Both the position numbers and the translations under genes were made by a program. A DNA stretch of 64,000 nt from Nodosilinea sp. FACHB-141 (GTDB taxonomy: Bacteria; Cyanobacteriota; Cyanobacteriia; Phormidesmidales; Phormidesmidaceae), in assembly GCF_014696135.1 (NCBI RefSeq), contig NZ_JACJPP010000007.1, forward strand, positions 744,001-808,000. Reading direction: 5' to 3'. Positions 11,167-20,003 of the stretch are shown here, one piece after another. Position 1 is the first letter of the stretch, and every line of letters begins with the position of its first letter. The notes under the pieces are model-generated. The model was given only the letters and a program-made list of their open reading frames with translations. It searched no databases and was not told the origin of the DNA.

Positions 11167-11546
11167 GGATTCTGCTAGACACCCATATTTTTCTATGGTT
11201 CATCAGTGGTGATGCTCAGCTTTCGATCAGTCTTCGCGATAGCATTCGCAATCCAGACAACGAAGTCTATCTAAGTGCCGTCTCAATTTGGGAAGTGATT
11301 GTGAAGTATCAATTGGGTAAGTTGCCTTTGCCTGAAACACCAGAGATATACCTTCCCAAACAGCGCGATCTTCATCAAATTGCTAGCCTTGGCCTCAACG
11401 AGAGTAGTGTGGTTCAGTTAGCTAAATTACCTCCTTTACATCGCGATCCGTTTGACAGAATGTTGATCTGTCAAGCTTTAGAAAATAAACTAACCATTGC
11501 TACAGTGGATACTGCAATTCGCGCCTACGCAGTAAGCACCATGTAA
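11163..11546 (+). CDS. vapC: PIN-domain toxin, VapC family
   Basis: 127 residues, the usual size for a VapC ribonuclease of a type II toxin-antitoxin pair. The four acidic metal-binding residues are present: Asp6 in LLDTHIFLW, Glu44 in SIWEVIVK, Asp98 in HRDPFDRMLI and Asp116 in TIATVDTAI. VapC enzymes cut specific RNAs, often tRNA or rRNA, and are held inactive by a partner whose C-terminal tail enters the active site. No separate antitoxin gene precedes it; the gene immediately upstream, overlapping by four bases, ends in an antitoxin-like tail. A Shine-Dalgarno-like GAGG lies inside the upstream gene about five bases before the ATG, so translation is probably coupled. Codon use is A/T rich like its partner. 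Confidence 0.9.
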   Translation: MRILLDTHIFLWFISGDAQLSISLRDSIRNPDNEVYLSAVSIWEVIVKYQLGKLPLPETPEIYLPKQRDLHQIASLGLNESSVVQLAKLPPLHRDPFDRMLICQALENKLTIATVDTAIRAYAVSTM

Positions 11547-11628
11547 TAGTCTCCCTGGATACGACGGCTTTTCTACTCGAAAGTGATAATAATAGAGATG
11601 AGAGTTATGAATCTAGTCTCCTAGCTAT

Positions 11629-11888
11629 CTATTTTAGCTTCCGAGTAACACGCAAAACCAAGTTGATTAGAGCTTGGCATTCTCCACATTGAGCCTAAAA
11701 CCACTGCAATATATCAAGCTCAATTGCAAAAGTTGCTGTGCTTGTGACGCCGGAATTCTTAGCATCGCCTTCTCAAAGGACTCTTCCGTCAAAGGAGGAC
11801 TATCGGAATAATCAATTCCTTCATCCTCCAATGACTCTAGTGTCGCCTAGTTAGAACGAGAGGTATTGGTTGAGTTTGTGCCGCTCAT
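11629..11888 (-). pseudogene. brnA: Decayed BrnA-type antitoxin gene
   Basis: Reading the minus strand from the ATG at 11888 gives 13 residues (MSGTNSTNTSRSN), then an amber stop where the family, as I recall it, has Trp. The same frame continues LESLEDEGIDYSDSPPLTEE and on through LRIPASQAQ, the characteristic BrnA stretch. Near 11725 one base appears to be missing; shifting frame restores LDILQWF, then a second amber stop (CAG or CAA to TAG) and ALINLVLR, a BrnA-like C-terminus. So there are two nonsense changes and one frameshift. No BrnT toxin is present: the bases upstream on this strand are the end of the GH57 gene. It is a dead orphan antitoxin next to a live-looking PIN cassette. Confidence 0.7.
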
Positions 11889-11904
11889 GTCGATGTTAGC
11901 CTCT

Positions 11905-14568
11905 TCATGCAGGCCGACCGGGATCGAGGTGATCTAGCGCTTTCAGCACTGCGCCCACGTCCATTGACAGGTATTCGCCGAGGCGGAGGATGTCGTTGAC
12001 CTGAGCACGGCTGTCGGAGCCGAGGGGTTTTCTAGACACCGCTGCCTGCTTGAGCAGGGCAAACACCTGGCGGTTGAGGTGTTGGTAATACAGCTCTTGG
12101 GGGCGTTCTAACGAAAGGCCTAGGTTGAGCTGCTGGCCGAGATTAACCAGTCGCCCCAGCCAATCCACATCGGCGGCGAGGGATTCTGTCGGTGCCTGGT
12201 TGAGAATTTGCCAGACCGATCGCCCAATCAGCCGCTCCAGCATGGGCTTGGCCGCCGCTAGAGATAGGGAGGCATTGCAGGTGCTAGCTTCGGTGGCGAT
12301 CGCCTCTAGCTCGTTCAAATAGTCCTCGCCCTGGCGCAGGGGGCTGGCAGTGGGGTCGCTGGTCTCGCGTTCGAGGGATTGCAGCACTTCCATCGCTCGG
12401 TGGCTGAGGGCAATATCGGCCGCCACTTGCAGCTCGCGGGGTACGGGCAGGCCATCGCGGTGGAAGGCGCGCAGCACGCCATAATTGTCGCGGTAGACCT
12501 GGGCGTAGAGCTGGTCGAGGCGCAGCAGGGTGTCTTGGGAGAGCAGGCCCATCATGCGGTGGCGCTCTTCAGCAAACAGGTCTTGCAGGCCATAGGTGTG
12601 TGGGCCAAAGGCGCTGTTGATGGCGAGAATCACCTGGGCGGCGCTGGCCTGGCTGAGGCTCTCAAACACGGCAGCTTTGGCCTGGGTGTAGTCGAGGCGC
12701 GATCGCATGCTCTTGATGCCACAGTGGAAGTCCCAGCCGCCCAGGTGCACTACGGCGAAGGCCAGGTTGAGGCTTTCGCGGGTGATGGTAGAGGTGATTT
12801 CGACCTGCCCCACCGCCAGGGAGATGGGCCCCATGCGCTGGCGGCGGTAGTCGTGCTGCTCGACGGTGTAGCAGTAGACGGTTTGCTCGCGGTGGTAGTC
12901 GGTAAACAGCGACCCCATGGCGTAGTGGGCCACTACCTGCTCCAGCGTGATGCGGGAGGGTTTGACCAGGGCCTCGTAGACGCCGGAGCCGTGGATAAAT
13001 TCGGTGATGTTGCTGGGGGCTTGACCGAGGCGCTTCACAAATTCGGCTTCTAGAGAGACCCCTGAGACTTCGCCGGCCAGCTCCATGGCGCGGGCAGCGT
13101 AGCGCAGAATTTGGGTGCCCTCGGGACGCGAGAGTTCTTCAAAGAACCAGCCGCAGCTGGTGTACATAAACAGGGCATGGCGCTGCATTTCGAGCAGTTG
13201 CAGGGCGGTGACCCGCTCGATGGCCGAGAGTTTGTGGGTTTGGTGGGTGGCAAAGAAGGCGTCGAGGGTGTCGGGGCTGCGATCGCCCATCACCGCTACG
13301 TAGGCATTGCGCGCCGCCCAGGGATCGCGCAGCAGCTCAGAGCCATGCGTCTCGTAGACGGCAACCAGCTGATCGCGCAGCCAGTCGAGGGTGTCGCGCA
13401 GGGGGCGTCGCCACTGCTGATGCCATTCGCCGCCGCCGCCACAGCCGCAGTCATCTTGCCAGCGATCGACGCCGTGGGAGCAGCTCCAGGCGGTGACGGG
13501 CTTGAGTTCGGCTTCCCAAGTGGGTGGGTGGGTGGCCAGGTAGTGGGCGTAGTTGGTCACCGTCCAGCCCTGGCGGGGAAACTCGTCGGTGAGGGCGTAG
13601 GCGAGGGCTTTTTCGGCCCCGCCCCGGTGGTGGCCAAAGGTTTCGCCATCGGTGGCGACCGAGATCAGCTGGAATGGCCGATGATCCCCGTGGATGGCCT
13701 GGCCGATGCGCCCGACAAAATGCTGAGATGAACTCAGCACGTCGTTAAAACCCATGTCGCGAGAGATCGGGCCGTCGTAGAAAAAGATGTCGATATAGCG
13801 GCTGGGATCAGGGCTGCCGTCAGCATTTTTGAGAAAGCAGCGGTAGGGGCGACTGGGATCGATCTGGCCACCGCCCACTTCTTGCCAAGTGTCGCGCTCG
13901 CCGTTGTAGCTGACCATGGGACGACAGCGCTGCACCTGCGACGGCGCGAGAATCGTGAACTTGATCCCCTCAGCGTGGAGCACGTCGAGCGTGGGGTAGT
14001 CGATCGCGGTTTCGGCCAACCAAATGCCCTCGGGCTGACGACCAAAGCGGCGGCGAAAATCCTCAATGCCCCAGTGCACCTGGGTGACTTTGTCGCGGGG
14101 GTTGGCCAGGGGCAAAATGATGTGGTTGTAGACCTGGGCGATCGCGTTGCCGTGGCCGCTCAGTCGGGCGCAGCTGTTGCGATCGGCGTCGATGATGCGC
14201 TGGTAGGTCTCCAGGTCGTGGCGCTCCATCCAGCTCAGCAGGGTGGGGCCAATGTTAAAGCTGATGTACTCAAAGGTGTTGACGATGCGCACGACTTCGC
14301 CGCGATCGTTGAGAATGCGGGCATAGGCGTTGGGCCGGTAGCACTCGTGGTGAATGCGCTCATTCCAGTTGTGGAAGGGGGCGGCACTGGGCTGCTTCTC
14401 GATCGCATCGAGGTAAGGGTTCTCGCGGGGCGGCTGGTAAAAGTGGCCGTGCACGCAAACAAAAACCCCGGTGCTAACAGCGGGGATCAAGCCATCGTGG
14501 GGGCCATCATAGGCCGTAGGGACCGCAGAGCTAGCCTGCAATGCCGAATGCTGGAGTGAATCAGCCAT
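11905..14568 (-). CDS. Glycoside hydrolase family 57 protein with DUF3536
   Basis: 887 residues. The N-terminal region has GH57-like motifs: VCVHGHFYQPPRENPYLD near 33, WLAETAIDYPTLD (the Glu sits where the GH57 nucleophile is expected) and ATDGETFGHHRGG (candidate acid/base Asp). A long C-terminal DUF3536-type region follows. GH57 enzymes act on alpha-glucans as amylases, branching enzymes or 4-alpha-glucanotransferases; DUF3536 members are common in cyanobacteria but biochemically unassigned, so a glycogen or alpha-glucan role is inference. No Shine-Dalgarno sequence precedes the ATG; the leader is pyrimidine-rich. The stop lies 16 bases from the decayed brnA start on the same strand. Several long open frames on the opposite strand are composition shadows. 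Confidence 0.88.
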   Translation of the reverse strand: MADSLQHSALQASSAVPTAYDGPHDGLIPAVSTGVFVCVHGHFYQPPRENPYLDAIEKQPSAAPFHNWNERIHHECYRPNAYARILNDRGEVVRIVNTFEYISFNIGPTLLSWMERHDLETYQRIIDADRNSCARLSGHGNAIAQVYNHIILPLANPRDKVTQVHWGIEDFRRRFGRQPEGIWLAETAIDYPTLDVLHAEGIKFTILAPSQVQRCRPMVSYNGERDTWQEVGGGQIDPSRPYRCFLKNADGSPDPSRYIDIFFYDGPISRDMGFNDVLSSSQHFVGRIGQAIHGDHRPFQLISVATDGETFGHHRGGAEKALAYALTDEFPRQGWTVTNYAHYLATHPPTWEAELKPVTAWSCSHGVDRWQDDCGCGGGGEWHQQWRRPLRDTLDWLRDQLVAVYETHGSELLRDPWAARNAYVAVMGDRSPDTLDAFFATHQTHKLSAIERVTALQLLEMQRHALFMYTSCGWFFEELSRPEGTQILRYAARAMELAGEVSGVSLEAEFVKRLGQAPSNITEFIHGSGVYEALVKPSRITLEQVVAHYAMGSLFTDYHREQTVYCYTVEQHDYRRQRMGPISLAVGQVEITSTITRESLNLAFAVVHLGGWDFHCGIKSMRSRLDYTQAKAAVFESLSQASAAQVILAINSAFGPHTYGLQDLFAEERHRMMGLLSQDTLLRLDQLYAQVYRDNYGVLRAFHRDGLPVPRELQVAADIALSHRAMEVLQSLERETSDPTASPLRQGEDYLNELEAIATEASTCNASLSLAAAKPMLERLIGRSVWQILNQAPTESLAADVDWLGRLVNLGQQLNLGLSLERPQELYYQHLNRQVFALLKQAAVSRKPLGSDSRAQVNDILRLGEYLSMDVGAVLKALDHLDPGRPA

Positions 14569-14979
14569 AGGAAAAAAATGAGTGAGGAGTTGGACACAGT
14601 GGCCAGCCTAACCATGGGCTGTGCTACCACCGGGGAACGGATTCAAAAAAACTTGGGAAGCCGGGATCAAAGCCCAGAGGACGATGCGGCTGCGTGAGGA
14701 AAGGCTAAAAGGCTGCCAATGCCGTAGGGTCACCTGGGGATCAGCAGGAACCAGGCTGGGCATACCGGGGAACTGAGGGCGACCGACGCTGTGGGCGTGT
14801 TTTCTAACCCAACATTTGCTGATTTTAACCCTCTTTATGAAAGTTAACCGCTCGCGCTTAACCTCCGTTGATGTTTGTCAACTGGGCAAACGAGCTAAAC
14901 CCCACCGTATAAACTACGGCAATTGGACAGTTGACTCATCCCTCGCGGGAGAGAAGCAGGGCTGTAGAACTGGCTGAGT
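14569..14979. other. 411-base spacer with three TTAACC hexamers
   Basis: No gene was found between the GH57 start and the sensor-kinase stop. TTAACC occurs three times in one 39-base stretch (14825-14830, 14844-14849, 14858-14863), the last as CTTAACCT. That octamer resembles a cyanobacterial Pho-box half-site, but the spacings (19 and 14 bases) do not fit the expected 11-base register. The stretch lies about 260 bases upstream of the GH57 gene. A short GTTAACC-type operator is possible; nothing else is recognised. Confidence 0.3.
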
Positions 14980-16377
14980 CTATCCGCCCACGCCTCCCTG
15001 GGGCAGCACGACGGTGACTGTGGTTCCCACCTGGGGCTGGCTGTCGAGGTGGATGTGGCCGCGGTGGGTGTCAACAATTACCTTGGCGATCGCCAGCCCC
15101 AGTCCCGTACCCTGCTCGCCGCTGCGCAACCGCGAGGGGTCAGCCCGGTAAAAGCGATCGAAGGCATGGGCGATCGCTTCGCTATCCATGCCAATGCCCG
15201 TGTCCTGCACGGTTACCTGCACTCCTGGTTGTCCCTGGTGCTTGGTGGGCTTGACCTTGACCGTCACGGTGCCGCCACTGGGGGTGTACTGCACCGCATT
15301 GCTGATCAGGTTGGTGAATAGGCGGGTGAGCTGGCCGGGATCGCCCAAAATCGTGGAGCTGGCGGTGGGGGGAGCAGTCAGTAGCGCTGCGTTTTTAGAC
15401 CGCTGTTTGCCAAAACTTTTACCAAAACCGTCTTCCGCGACTGCCACTTGCAGCGCGATCTGGCGCTCGGTAGCCATCACCTGCTGCTCCTCCAACACAT
15501 CCTCCAGCAGCCCCTCTAAACTGACAGAAGCGGGAGCAAAGGCAATCAGCCCACTCTCCTGACGAGCGAGAAACAACAGATCATCCACCAGCCGCCCTAG
15601 CCGCCGAGTGAGGCGCTCAATCACCTGAAACTGCTTTTGCTGAATATCTACGTCAGGGTTGGGGTCTGACAGCGCTACCTGGGCATTGGTCTGGATGACA
15701 GCGATGGGGTTGCGCAACTCGTGGGAGGCGTCGGCGGTAAACTGCTTGAGCTGCTGGTAGGAGTCGCGCACGGGGGCGATCGCGATCCCCGACAGCAGCC
15801 AGCCGATTGCCGCCACTGCCGCCACCATCAGACTTGTGCCCAGGGCTAAATCCACAATCAACCTGCGGCTGGGCTTGGTCACCTCAAACCAGGGATGGCT
15901 GACCCGCAGATAGCCCAGCACCTGCCCGTGGTCTTGCACCCGCTCAGTAATCTGGCGAAAGAAAGTCTCTTGCCCCACCCGCACCGTTTCGCCCGCCGGG
16001 TTAACGTGCAGAGGCACGGGCTGGAGGTCTGCAAAGGTAGACCACAGCAGTTGCCCACCGGGGCCAAACCACTCTAGGTCGATGTGGTCGTCTTCAACGG
16101 CGCGGGCGTTGTCGCGAAAGCTGGCTTCTACGTTGACCCGCAGCGGCGGACCATCGGTATCGATGGTGGCAAAGGTATGATCCCCGGCGGCATCAGGTTC
16201 TATGACCAGCGATCGCTCCACAATCTCCACCACGTGGTTCAGCGTGTCATCCACCCGCTCGACCAGCGTGGTGCGCACGTAGAGATAGAAGCCGCTGGCA
16301 AACAGCAGCAGCAGCACCGCCGTCACCGCCGTATACCAAAGCGCAAGCCGCCGCCGAGTCGCCTGAAACATAGACAT
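14980..16377 (-). CDS. Membrane sensor histidine kinase, orphan
   Basis: 465 residues. Layout: TM1 about 10-32, a periplasmic sensor of about 145 residues, TM2 about 180-200, a short linker, HisKA with His near 219 (DASHELRNPIAVIQ), and HATPase with NLISNAVQYTP, DTGIGMDSE and GTGLGLAI. The kinase core is complete. The architecture resembles cyanobacterial OmpR-partner kinases such as RppB/NrsS, but no response regulator is adjacent; upstream on the same strand is a nucleotidyltransferase gene and downstream the GH57 gene. The start is the ATG at 16377 or the one two codons later. The periplasmic domain gives no recognisable ligand. Confidence 0.93.
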   Translation of the reverse strand: MSMFQATRRRLALWYTAVTAVLLLLFASGFYLYVRTTLVERVDDTLNHVVEIVERSLVIEPDAAGDHTFATIDTDGPPLRVNVEASFRDNARAVEDDHIDLEWFGPGGQLLWSTFADLQPVPLHVNPAGETVRVGQETFFRQITERVQDHGQVLGYLRVSHPWFEVTKPSRRLIVDLALGTSLMVAAVAAIGWLLSGIAIAPVRDSYQQLKQFTADASHELRNPIAVIQTNAQVALSDPNPDVDIQQKQFQVIERLTRRLGRLVDDLLFLARQESGLIAFAPASVSLEGLLEDVLEEQQVMATERQIALQVAVAEDGFGKSFGKQRSKNAALLTAPPTASSTILGDPGQLTRLFTNLISNAVQYTPSGGTVTVKVKPTKHQGQPGVQVTVQDTGIGMDSEAIAHAFDRFYRADPSRLRSGEQGTGLGLAIAKVIVDTHRGHIHLDSQPQVGTTVTVVLPQGGVGG

Positions 16378-16427
16378 CTATGGCAATTTTTGAGTGACCA
16401 AGTAGAGCATTGATGCAGCCAACTCTA

Positions 16428-16748
16428 TTAACCATAGAGAACTTTGCCCTGCCGAAGTGCTTGGCAGACTAGGGAAGTGACTACGTTCTTTTTGCGCTCG
16501 ACCTCTTCGCGAGTCATGACCAAAATATCTTTAGGAATCCCTAGCCCTCGCAGCGCTTTGTAGGCAACCCGTGCCCGCCGGTAGCGGGGTTCGTCAGACT
16601 GTGAAACAATTACGAGCAAGTCAATATCGCTATCTTCGTTTGGCTCCCCGTAGGCGTAGGAGCCAAACAAAATGATCTGCTCTGGTTGCAGGGCAGACAC
16701 CAAACGTTGGGTAATTTGGTCGAGCAGATCGGTGGTGAGCGGTTGCAC
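16428..16748 (-). CDS. MNT-type minimal nucleotidyltransferase
   Basis: 106 residues with the minimal nucleotidyltransferase signature GSYAYG followed by DSDIDLLV (GSx10DxD pattern) in the first half. In HEPN-MNT toxin-antitoxin modules the MNT protein AMPylates and silences a HEPN RNase encoded next to it. Here no HEPN gene is seen on either side: the next gene on the strand is a sensor kinase 50 bases on, and upstream is a spacer and a divergent gene. It is therefore a solitary MNT, either a remnant of such a module or an independent nucleotidyltransferase. ATG start. Confidence 0.85.
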   Translation of the reverse strand: MQPLTTDLLDQITQRLVSALQPEQIILFGSYAYGEPNEDSDIDLLVIVSQSDEPRYRRARVAYKALRGLGIPKDILVMTREEVERKKNVVTSLVCQALRQGKVLYG

Positions 16749-16908
16749 TGGCTACCTGGCCCGAGTGAGATGGGCGGCGATCGACTGCGATCGCTAACCT
16801 CATCCTAATTCAGCAGCCTACGACGGCAAATCTCCTGCTTTACCATGGTGAAGATATGTGGGGAAATTCCCTGAGAGGAGCCTGTTATTAGTATTGAGGA
16901 GACGATTC

Positions 16909-17967
16909 GTGTCCAATTTTTTAGCTGCTGCAAAGCGTTCAAAGCGGTGGAGCCTCAAGCGGTGGAGCCTGATGGCTCTTGTCGCCACAGCTACTCTTGG
17001 CTTTTCTCTCTGGCTGGGTGGGCTGCATTTGCCGTCCTCGACTGCCCTGGCCCAAGACGAACCCGCTGTCGAGCGGGCCAACCCCACCAACGCCACGACC
17101 TACCGTTTCAAGGTGGGCGACTATAGCGCAACGGTCGTGAGCGACGGTACGCTGACGTTCCCGGTGGGATTCTTTGTACCCAAGGCTGATCCTGCGGCGG
17201 CATCGGCAGCCCTGACGGACAACTTTTTGCCGACCGACAGTGTCTTAGCCCACCTCAACGTGCTGTATCTAGAAACCGATGAGCACAAGGTGCTGATCGA
17301 TACCGGGGCGGGCAACACCTTTGGCCCCACCGTGGGCTATCTAGCCAGCAACCTGGCAGCCGCAGGCATTGCCCCCGACACCATTGACACCGTCATTTTG
17401 ACCCACGCCCACCCCGACCACATCGGCGGCATTCTCGACGAAAGCGGCAACCCGGTATTCGCCAACGCCAGCTACTATATCTCTGAGACCGAGTGGAATT
17501 TTTGGACGGCACCAACGGTGGAAATGCCCAACTCGCTGGTGGATGCAGATACCCAAGCGACTACGGTGGCAGTAGCGCAGGAGTGGCTGGGGGCGATCGC
17601 CAGCCGCACCACCCGCTTTGCCTTGGGCGATGAGATCATTCCCGGCATTGTCTCAGTTCCTTCGGTGGGCCATACCCCTGGCCAAGCCTCATACCTGATC
17701 ACCTCCGGCGACGATAGCCTGCTAGCTACCGGCGATGTGTTCTTTAGCGACCCGCTGAACCTGGAGAACCCCGACTGGGAAGTGGCGTTTGACACCGACC
17801 CTACCCAGGGCGTAGCCACGCGGAAACAATTGCTGGAGACGGTTACGGGCGATCGCCGCAAATTACTGGTACCCCACATGCCCTTTCCCGGCCTCGGCCA
17901 CGTGCGTGCCCAGGGCGATGCCTACGGTTGGGAGCCGATTGTGTGGGATTTTGGCTTTGAGTCGTAG
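16909..17967 (+). CDS. Exported metallo-beta-lactamase-fold hydrolase
   Basis: 352 residues from the GTG at 16909, chosen because GAGGAG at 16896-16901 sits at the right distance; an upstream GTG at 16858 is less likely. A basic N-terminus and hydrophobic stretch (VATATLGFSLWLGG), then ALAQDE, look like a Sec signal peptide. The metal-binding motif THAHPDHIGG and later GHTPGQASYL and TGDVFF fit the MBL superfamily in the AttM/quorum-quenching-lactonase-like arrangement. The substrate cannot be told from sequence; lactonase, arylsulfatase-like or other hydrolytic activity is possible. It is transcribed divergently from the MNT gene. Confidence 0.87.
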   Translation: MSNFLAAAKRSKRWSLKRWSLMALVATATLGFSLWLGGLHLPSSTALAQDEPAVERANPTNATTYRFKVGDYSATVVSDGTLTFPVGFFVPKADPAAASAALTDNFLPTDSVLAHLNVLYLETDEHKVLIDTGAGNTFGPTVGYLASNLAAAGIAPDTIDTVILTHAHPDHIGGILDESGNPVFANASYYISETEWNFWTAPTVEMPNSLVDADTQATTVAVAQEWLGAIASRTTRFALGDEIIPGIVSVPSVGHTPGQASYLITSGDDSLLATGDVFFSDPLNLENPDWEVAFDTDPTQGVATRKQLLETVTGDRRKLLVPHMPFPGLGHVRAQGDAYGWEPIVWDFGFES

Positions 17968-18017
17968 GTTCTAAGTTTGGAACTCGTTCAGATATTTAGA
18001 CCTCAAGAAAAGTAGTG

Positions 18018-18048
18018 AGCGGACCCAGATGAAGAATTTGGGTCCGCT
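18018..18048 (+). terminator. Hairpin after the MBL-fold gene
   Basis: A perfect 10-bp inverted repeat, AGCGGACCCA / TGGGTCCGCT, with an 11-base loop lies 50 bases past the stop. What follows is G/T rich rather than a clean T-run, so termination may be partial. Confidence 0.5.
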
Positions 18049-18141
18049 TGTGGTTGTGGAATATGTAGCGATAGGACGAGCGCTGCTCAAAGTGTTGAGC
18101 TAGAGGCTACCCTGACGTTACAAGCCCCATGGGATCGTGCC

Positions 18142-19830
18142 GTGGTAGATACTCCCCAGCCCCAAGCAAAAGCACCTCGGCCCCGACGGCGAGGCAAAGG
18201 CAAAGAGGATACTGCAGATCAAGTGCCTCCCCTCAGCCGCAAAGAAGAGCGGGCGAAGAAGCGCCAGGCCCAAAAGGCGCGCAAAGAATTAATTCAATAC
18301 CTGGCGGCGACGCTGTTTGTAGCGGGGCTGATTGGGGTGCTGCTGGCGCTGCTGGGTGAACCTAAGCTAGCGCTGGCAGCGGTTGTGGCAATCGCTTGTC
18401 TCGCCCTTTCCTTTAAATATCCCCGCCAGGCAATCTATGGGCTGATCATCTACGTGCCCTTTAGCGGCACCGTCACCTACGCGCTTGGGGGCAGCGGCAT
18501 TTTGCAGTTGGCTAAAGACGCCATCTACATTCCGGCACTCCTGGGCGTAATTCAGTTTTGCCGCCGTACTCGGCAGCCGCTGATTATTCCACCGCTGATC
18601 AAAGTGCCGCTGCTGGTGCTGCTGGGGTTGTGCAGCCTGACTATGCTGGTGGTCAACGGCGGACAGCAGCTTGATGCAGCCGGGGGCGAGGTGCCAATTT
18701 TGATTGGGGTGCTAGGCCTGAAGGTGCTAATCGGCTACGTGCTGATTATTCCGTGCATTTATTATTTGCTGCGCGATCGCGAAGACGTCTACTTCCTCCT
18801 GCGCCTGCAAGTGGTGCTGATTTTGGTCTGCTGCGGCCTCGGGTTCATTCAATACATGATGCTGCGACTGGGCATTTGTCAGGGTACCATCGGCGAGGGC
18901 GAAGACCTGTTCAAGGCATCCCTAGAGTCGCGCTGTTTCGTCGGCGGGTCGCTGTTGTATACCCCGGCGCAGGGGCAAATTCGTCTGCCCGGTACATTTA
19001 ACGCCCCCTGGCAGTGGGGCTGGTTTTTGATTTCAAGCGGCTTCTTTGCTTTTGGCACGGCGTTTAGCGATCGCAGCCCCCTGTGGCGCATCGTAGGTCT
19101 GGGCTCATTGGCAGCGGTGGGGGTGATGGCGGTGGTCTCTGGTCAACGCATCGCCCTAGCCCTGGTACCGGTAACCATTGTTGGCCTGCTGATTCTTACG
19201 GGTCAGGTGGCCAACCTGAAGCGCTTTCTCCCCATCGGCATCGGTCTGGCGCTGATCTTGAGTGTGTTTATGGCCCAAAACCAGGCGGTGGTTAATGAAC
19301 GGTGGGCGAGTTTTCAAAGCCGCTGGAGCGCCTCGCCGCCCCATGAGTTTATTGTGCAGCAGTTTGAGTGGGCGCAGAAACAGCAGGAGGGCATTTTGGG
19401 CCGAGGGGTGGGCCGCGCTACCAATGCTGCCCGCATCTTTGGCAAGACCGAGCTGGTCGAAACCTACCACCCCAAACTGATGTACGAAATCGGTCCCCTG
19501 GGGTTGCTGGCTACCCTGGCGGTATACCTCACCCTGACCGTCGCTACCTTCAAGGCCTATCGGTCGATCAAAGACCCCAACCTGCGAGGCTATGGTGCTT
19601 CAATGTGGGTGTTTGTGCTGTTTATCAGCATCTTTCCCTACTACTACCCACTGGATGTGGATCCGGTAAACGTGTATTACTGGCTGGCGGCGGGTATTGT
19701 GCTCAAGCTGCCCGAAATTGACCAAAAAGAGCGGTTGCAGCAGCGTCTAGAAGAGGCCAGTCGCCGCCGCAAGCTCACCCCTCGCGAGAAAAAGCAGCTT
19801 CAGAAACAGGAAACGATCGTGTTTGAGTAG
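18142..19830 (+). CDS. hpsL: Hormogonium polysaccharide biosynthesis protein HpsL-like
   Basis: 562 residues from a GTG start. A charged cytosolic N-terminus of about 55 residues rich in Lys/Arg precedes roughly ten hydrophobic segments, and a charged C-terminal tail closes the protein. ALSFKYPRQA, the FSGTVTYALGG stretch and LTMLVVNGGQQLD match my memory of the cyanobacterial HpsL family, which belongs to the Wzy/O-antigen-ligase-like proteins. In Nostoc, hps genes serve the polysaccharide needed for hormogonium motility. Neighbouring hps genes are not seen, so the assignment rests on this protein alone; a generic O-antigen ligase/polymerase is the alternative. Integral inner-membrane protein. 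Confidence 0.75.
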   Translation: MVDTPQPQAKAPRPRRRGKGKEDTADQVPPLSRKEERAKKRQAQKARKELIQYLAATLFVAGLIGVLLALLGEPKLALAAVVAIACLALSFKYPRQAIYGLIIYVPFSGTVTYALGGSGILQLAKDAIYIPALLGVIQFCRRTRQPLIIPPLIKVPLLVLLGLCSLTMLVVNGGQQLDAAGGEVPILIGVLGLKVLIGYVLIIPCIYYLLRDREDVYFLLRLQVVLILVCCGLGFIQYMMLRLGICQGTIGEGEDLFKASLESRCFVGGSLLYTPAQGQIRLPGTFNAPWQWGWFLISSGFFAFGTAFSDRSPLWRIVGLGSLAAVGVMAVVSGQRIALALVPVTIVGLLILTGQVANLKRFLPIGIGLALILSVFMAQNQAVVNERWASFQSRWSASPPHEFIVQQFEWAQKQQEGILGRGVGRATNAARIFGKTELVETYHPKLMYEIGPLGLLATLAVYLTLTVATFKAYRSIKDPNLRGYGASMWVFVLFISIFPYYYPLDVDPVNVYYWLAAGIVLKLPEIDQKERLQQRLEEASRRRKLTPREKKQLQKQETIVFE

Positions 19831-20003
19831 GCGTACCTCAATGGGCAGGTTCTCCCTTCAGGGGTCTACGGTTCGCGCAACTTAACGCGCTTCCTAGGAG
19901 TGAGCATGGTAAAACTCAGGGAAAGCAGTGAATTAGTCTATAGTACGCTTGAACCAAGCTAGACTATACTCTCCCCATCCACGGTTTCTACGGAGACGGC
20001 TCA

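Noticed and set aside
12379..14559. Three plus-strand open frames of 206-225 codons inside the GH57 gene
   Set aside because: Antisense shadows; the minus-strand GH57 protein has clear catalytic motifs throughout.
14569..14979. Signal recognition particle, RNase P or 6S RNA gene in the spacer
   Set aside because: GAGGAAAGG-like and CAGGAACC-like fragments occur, but the conserved cores of these RNAs are absent.
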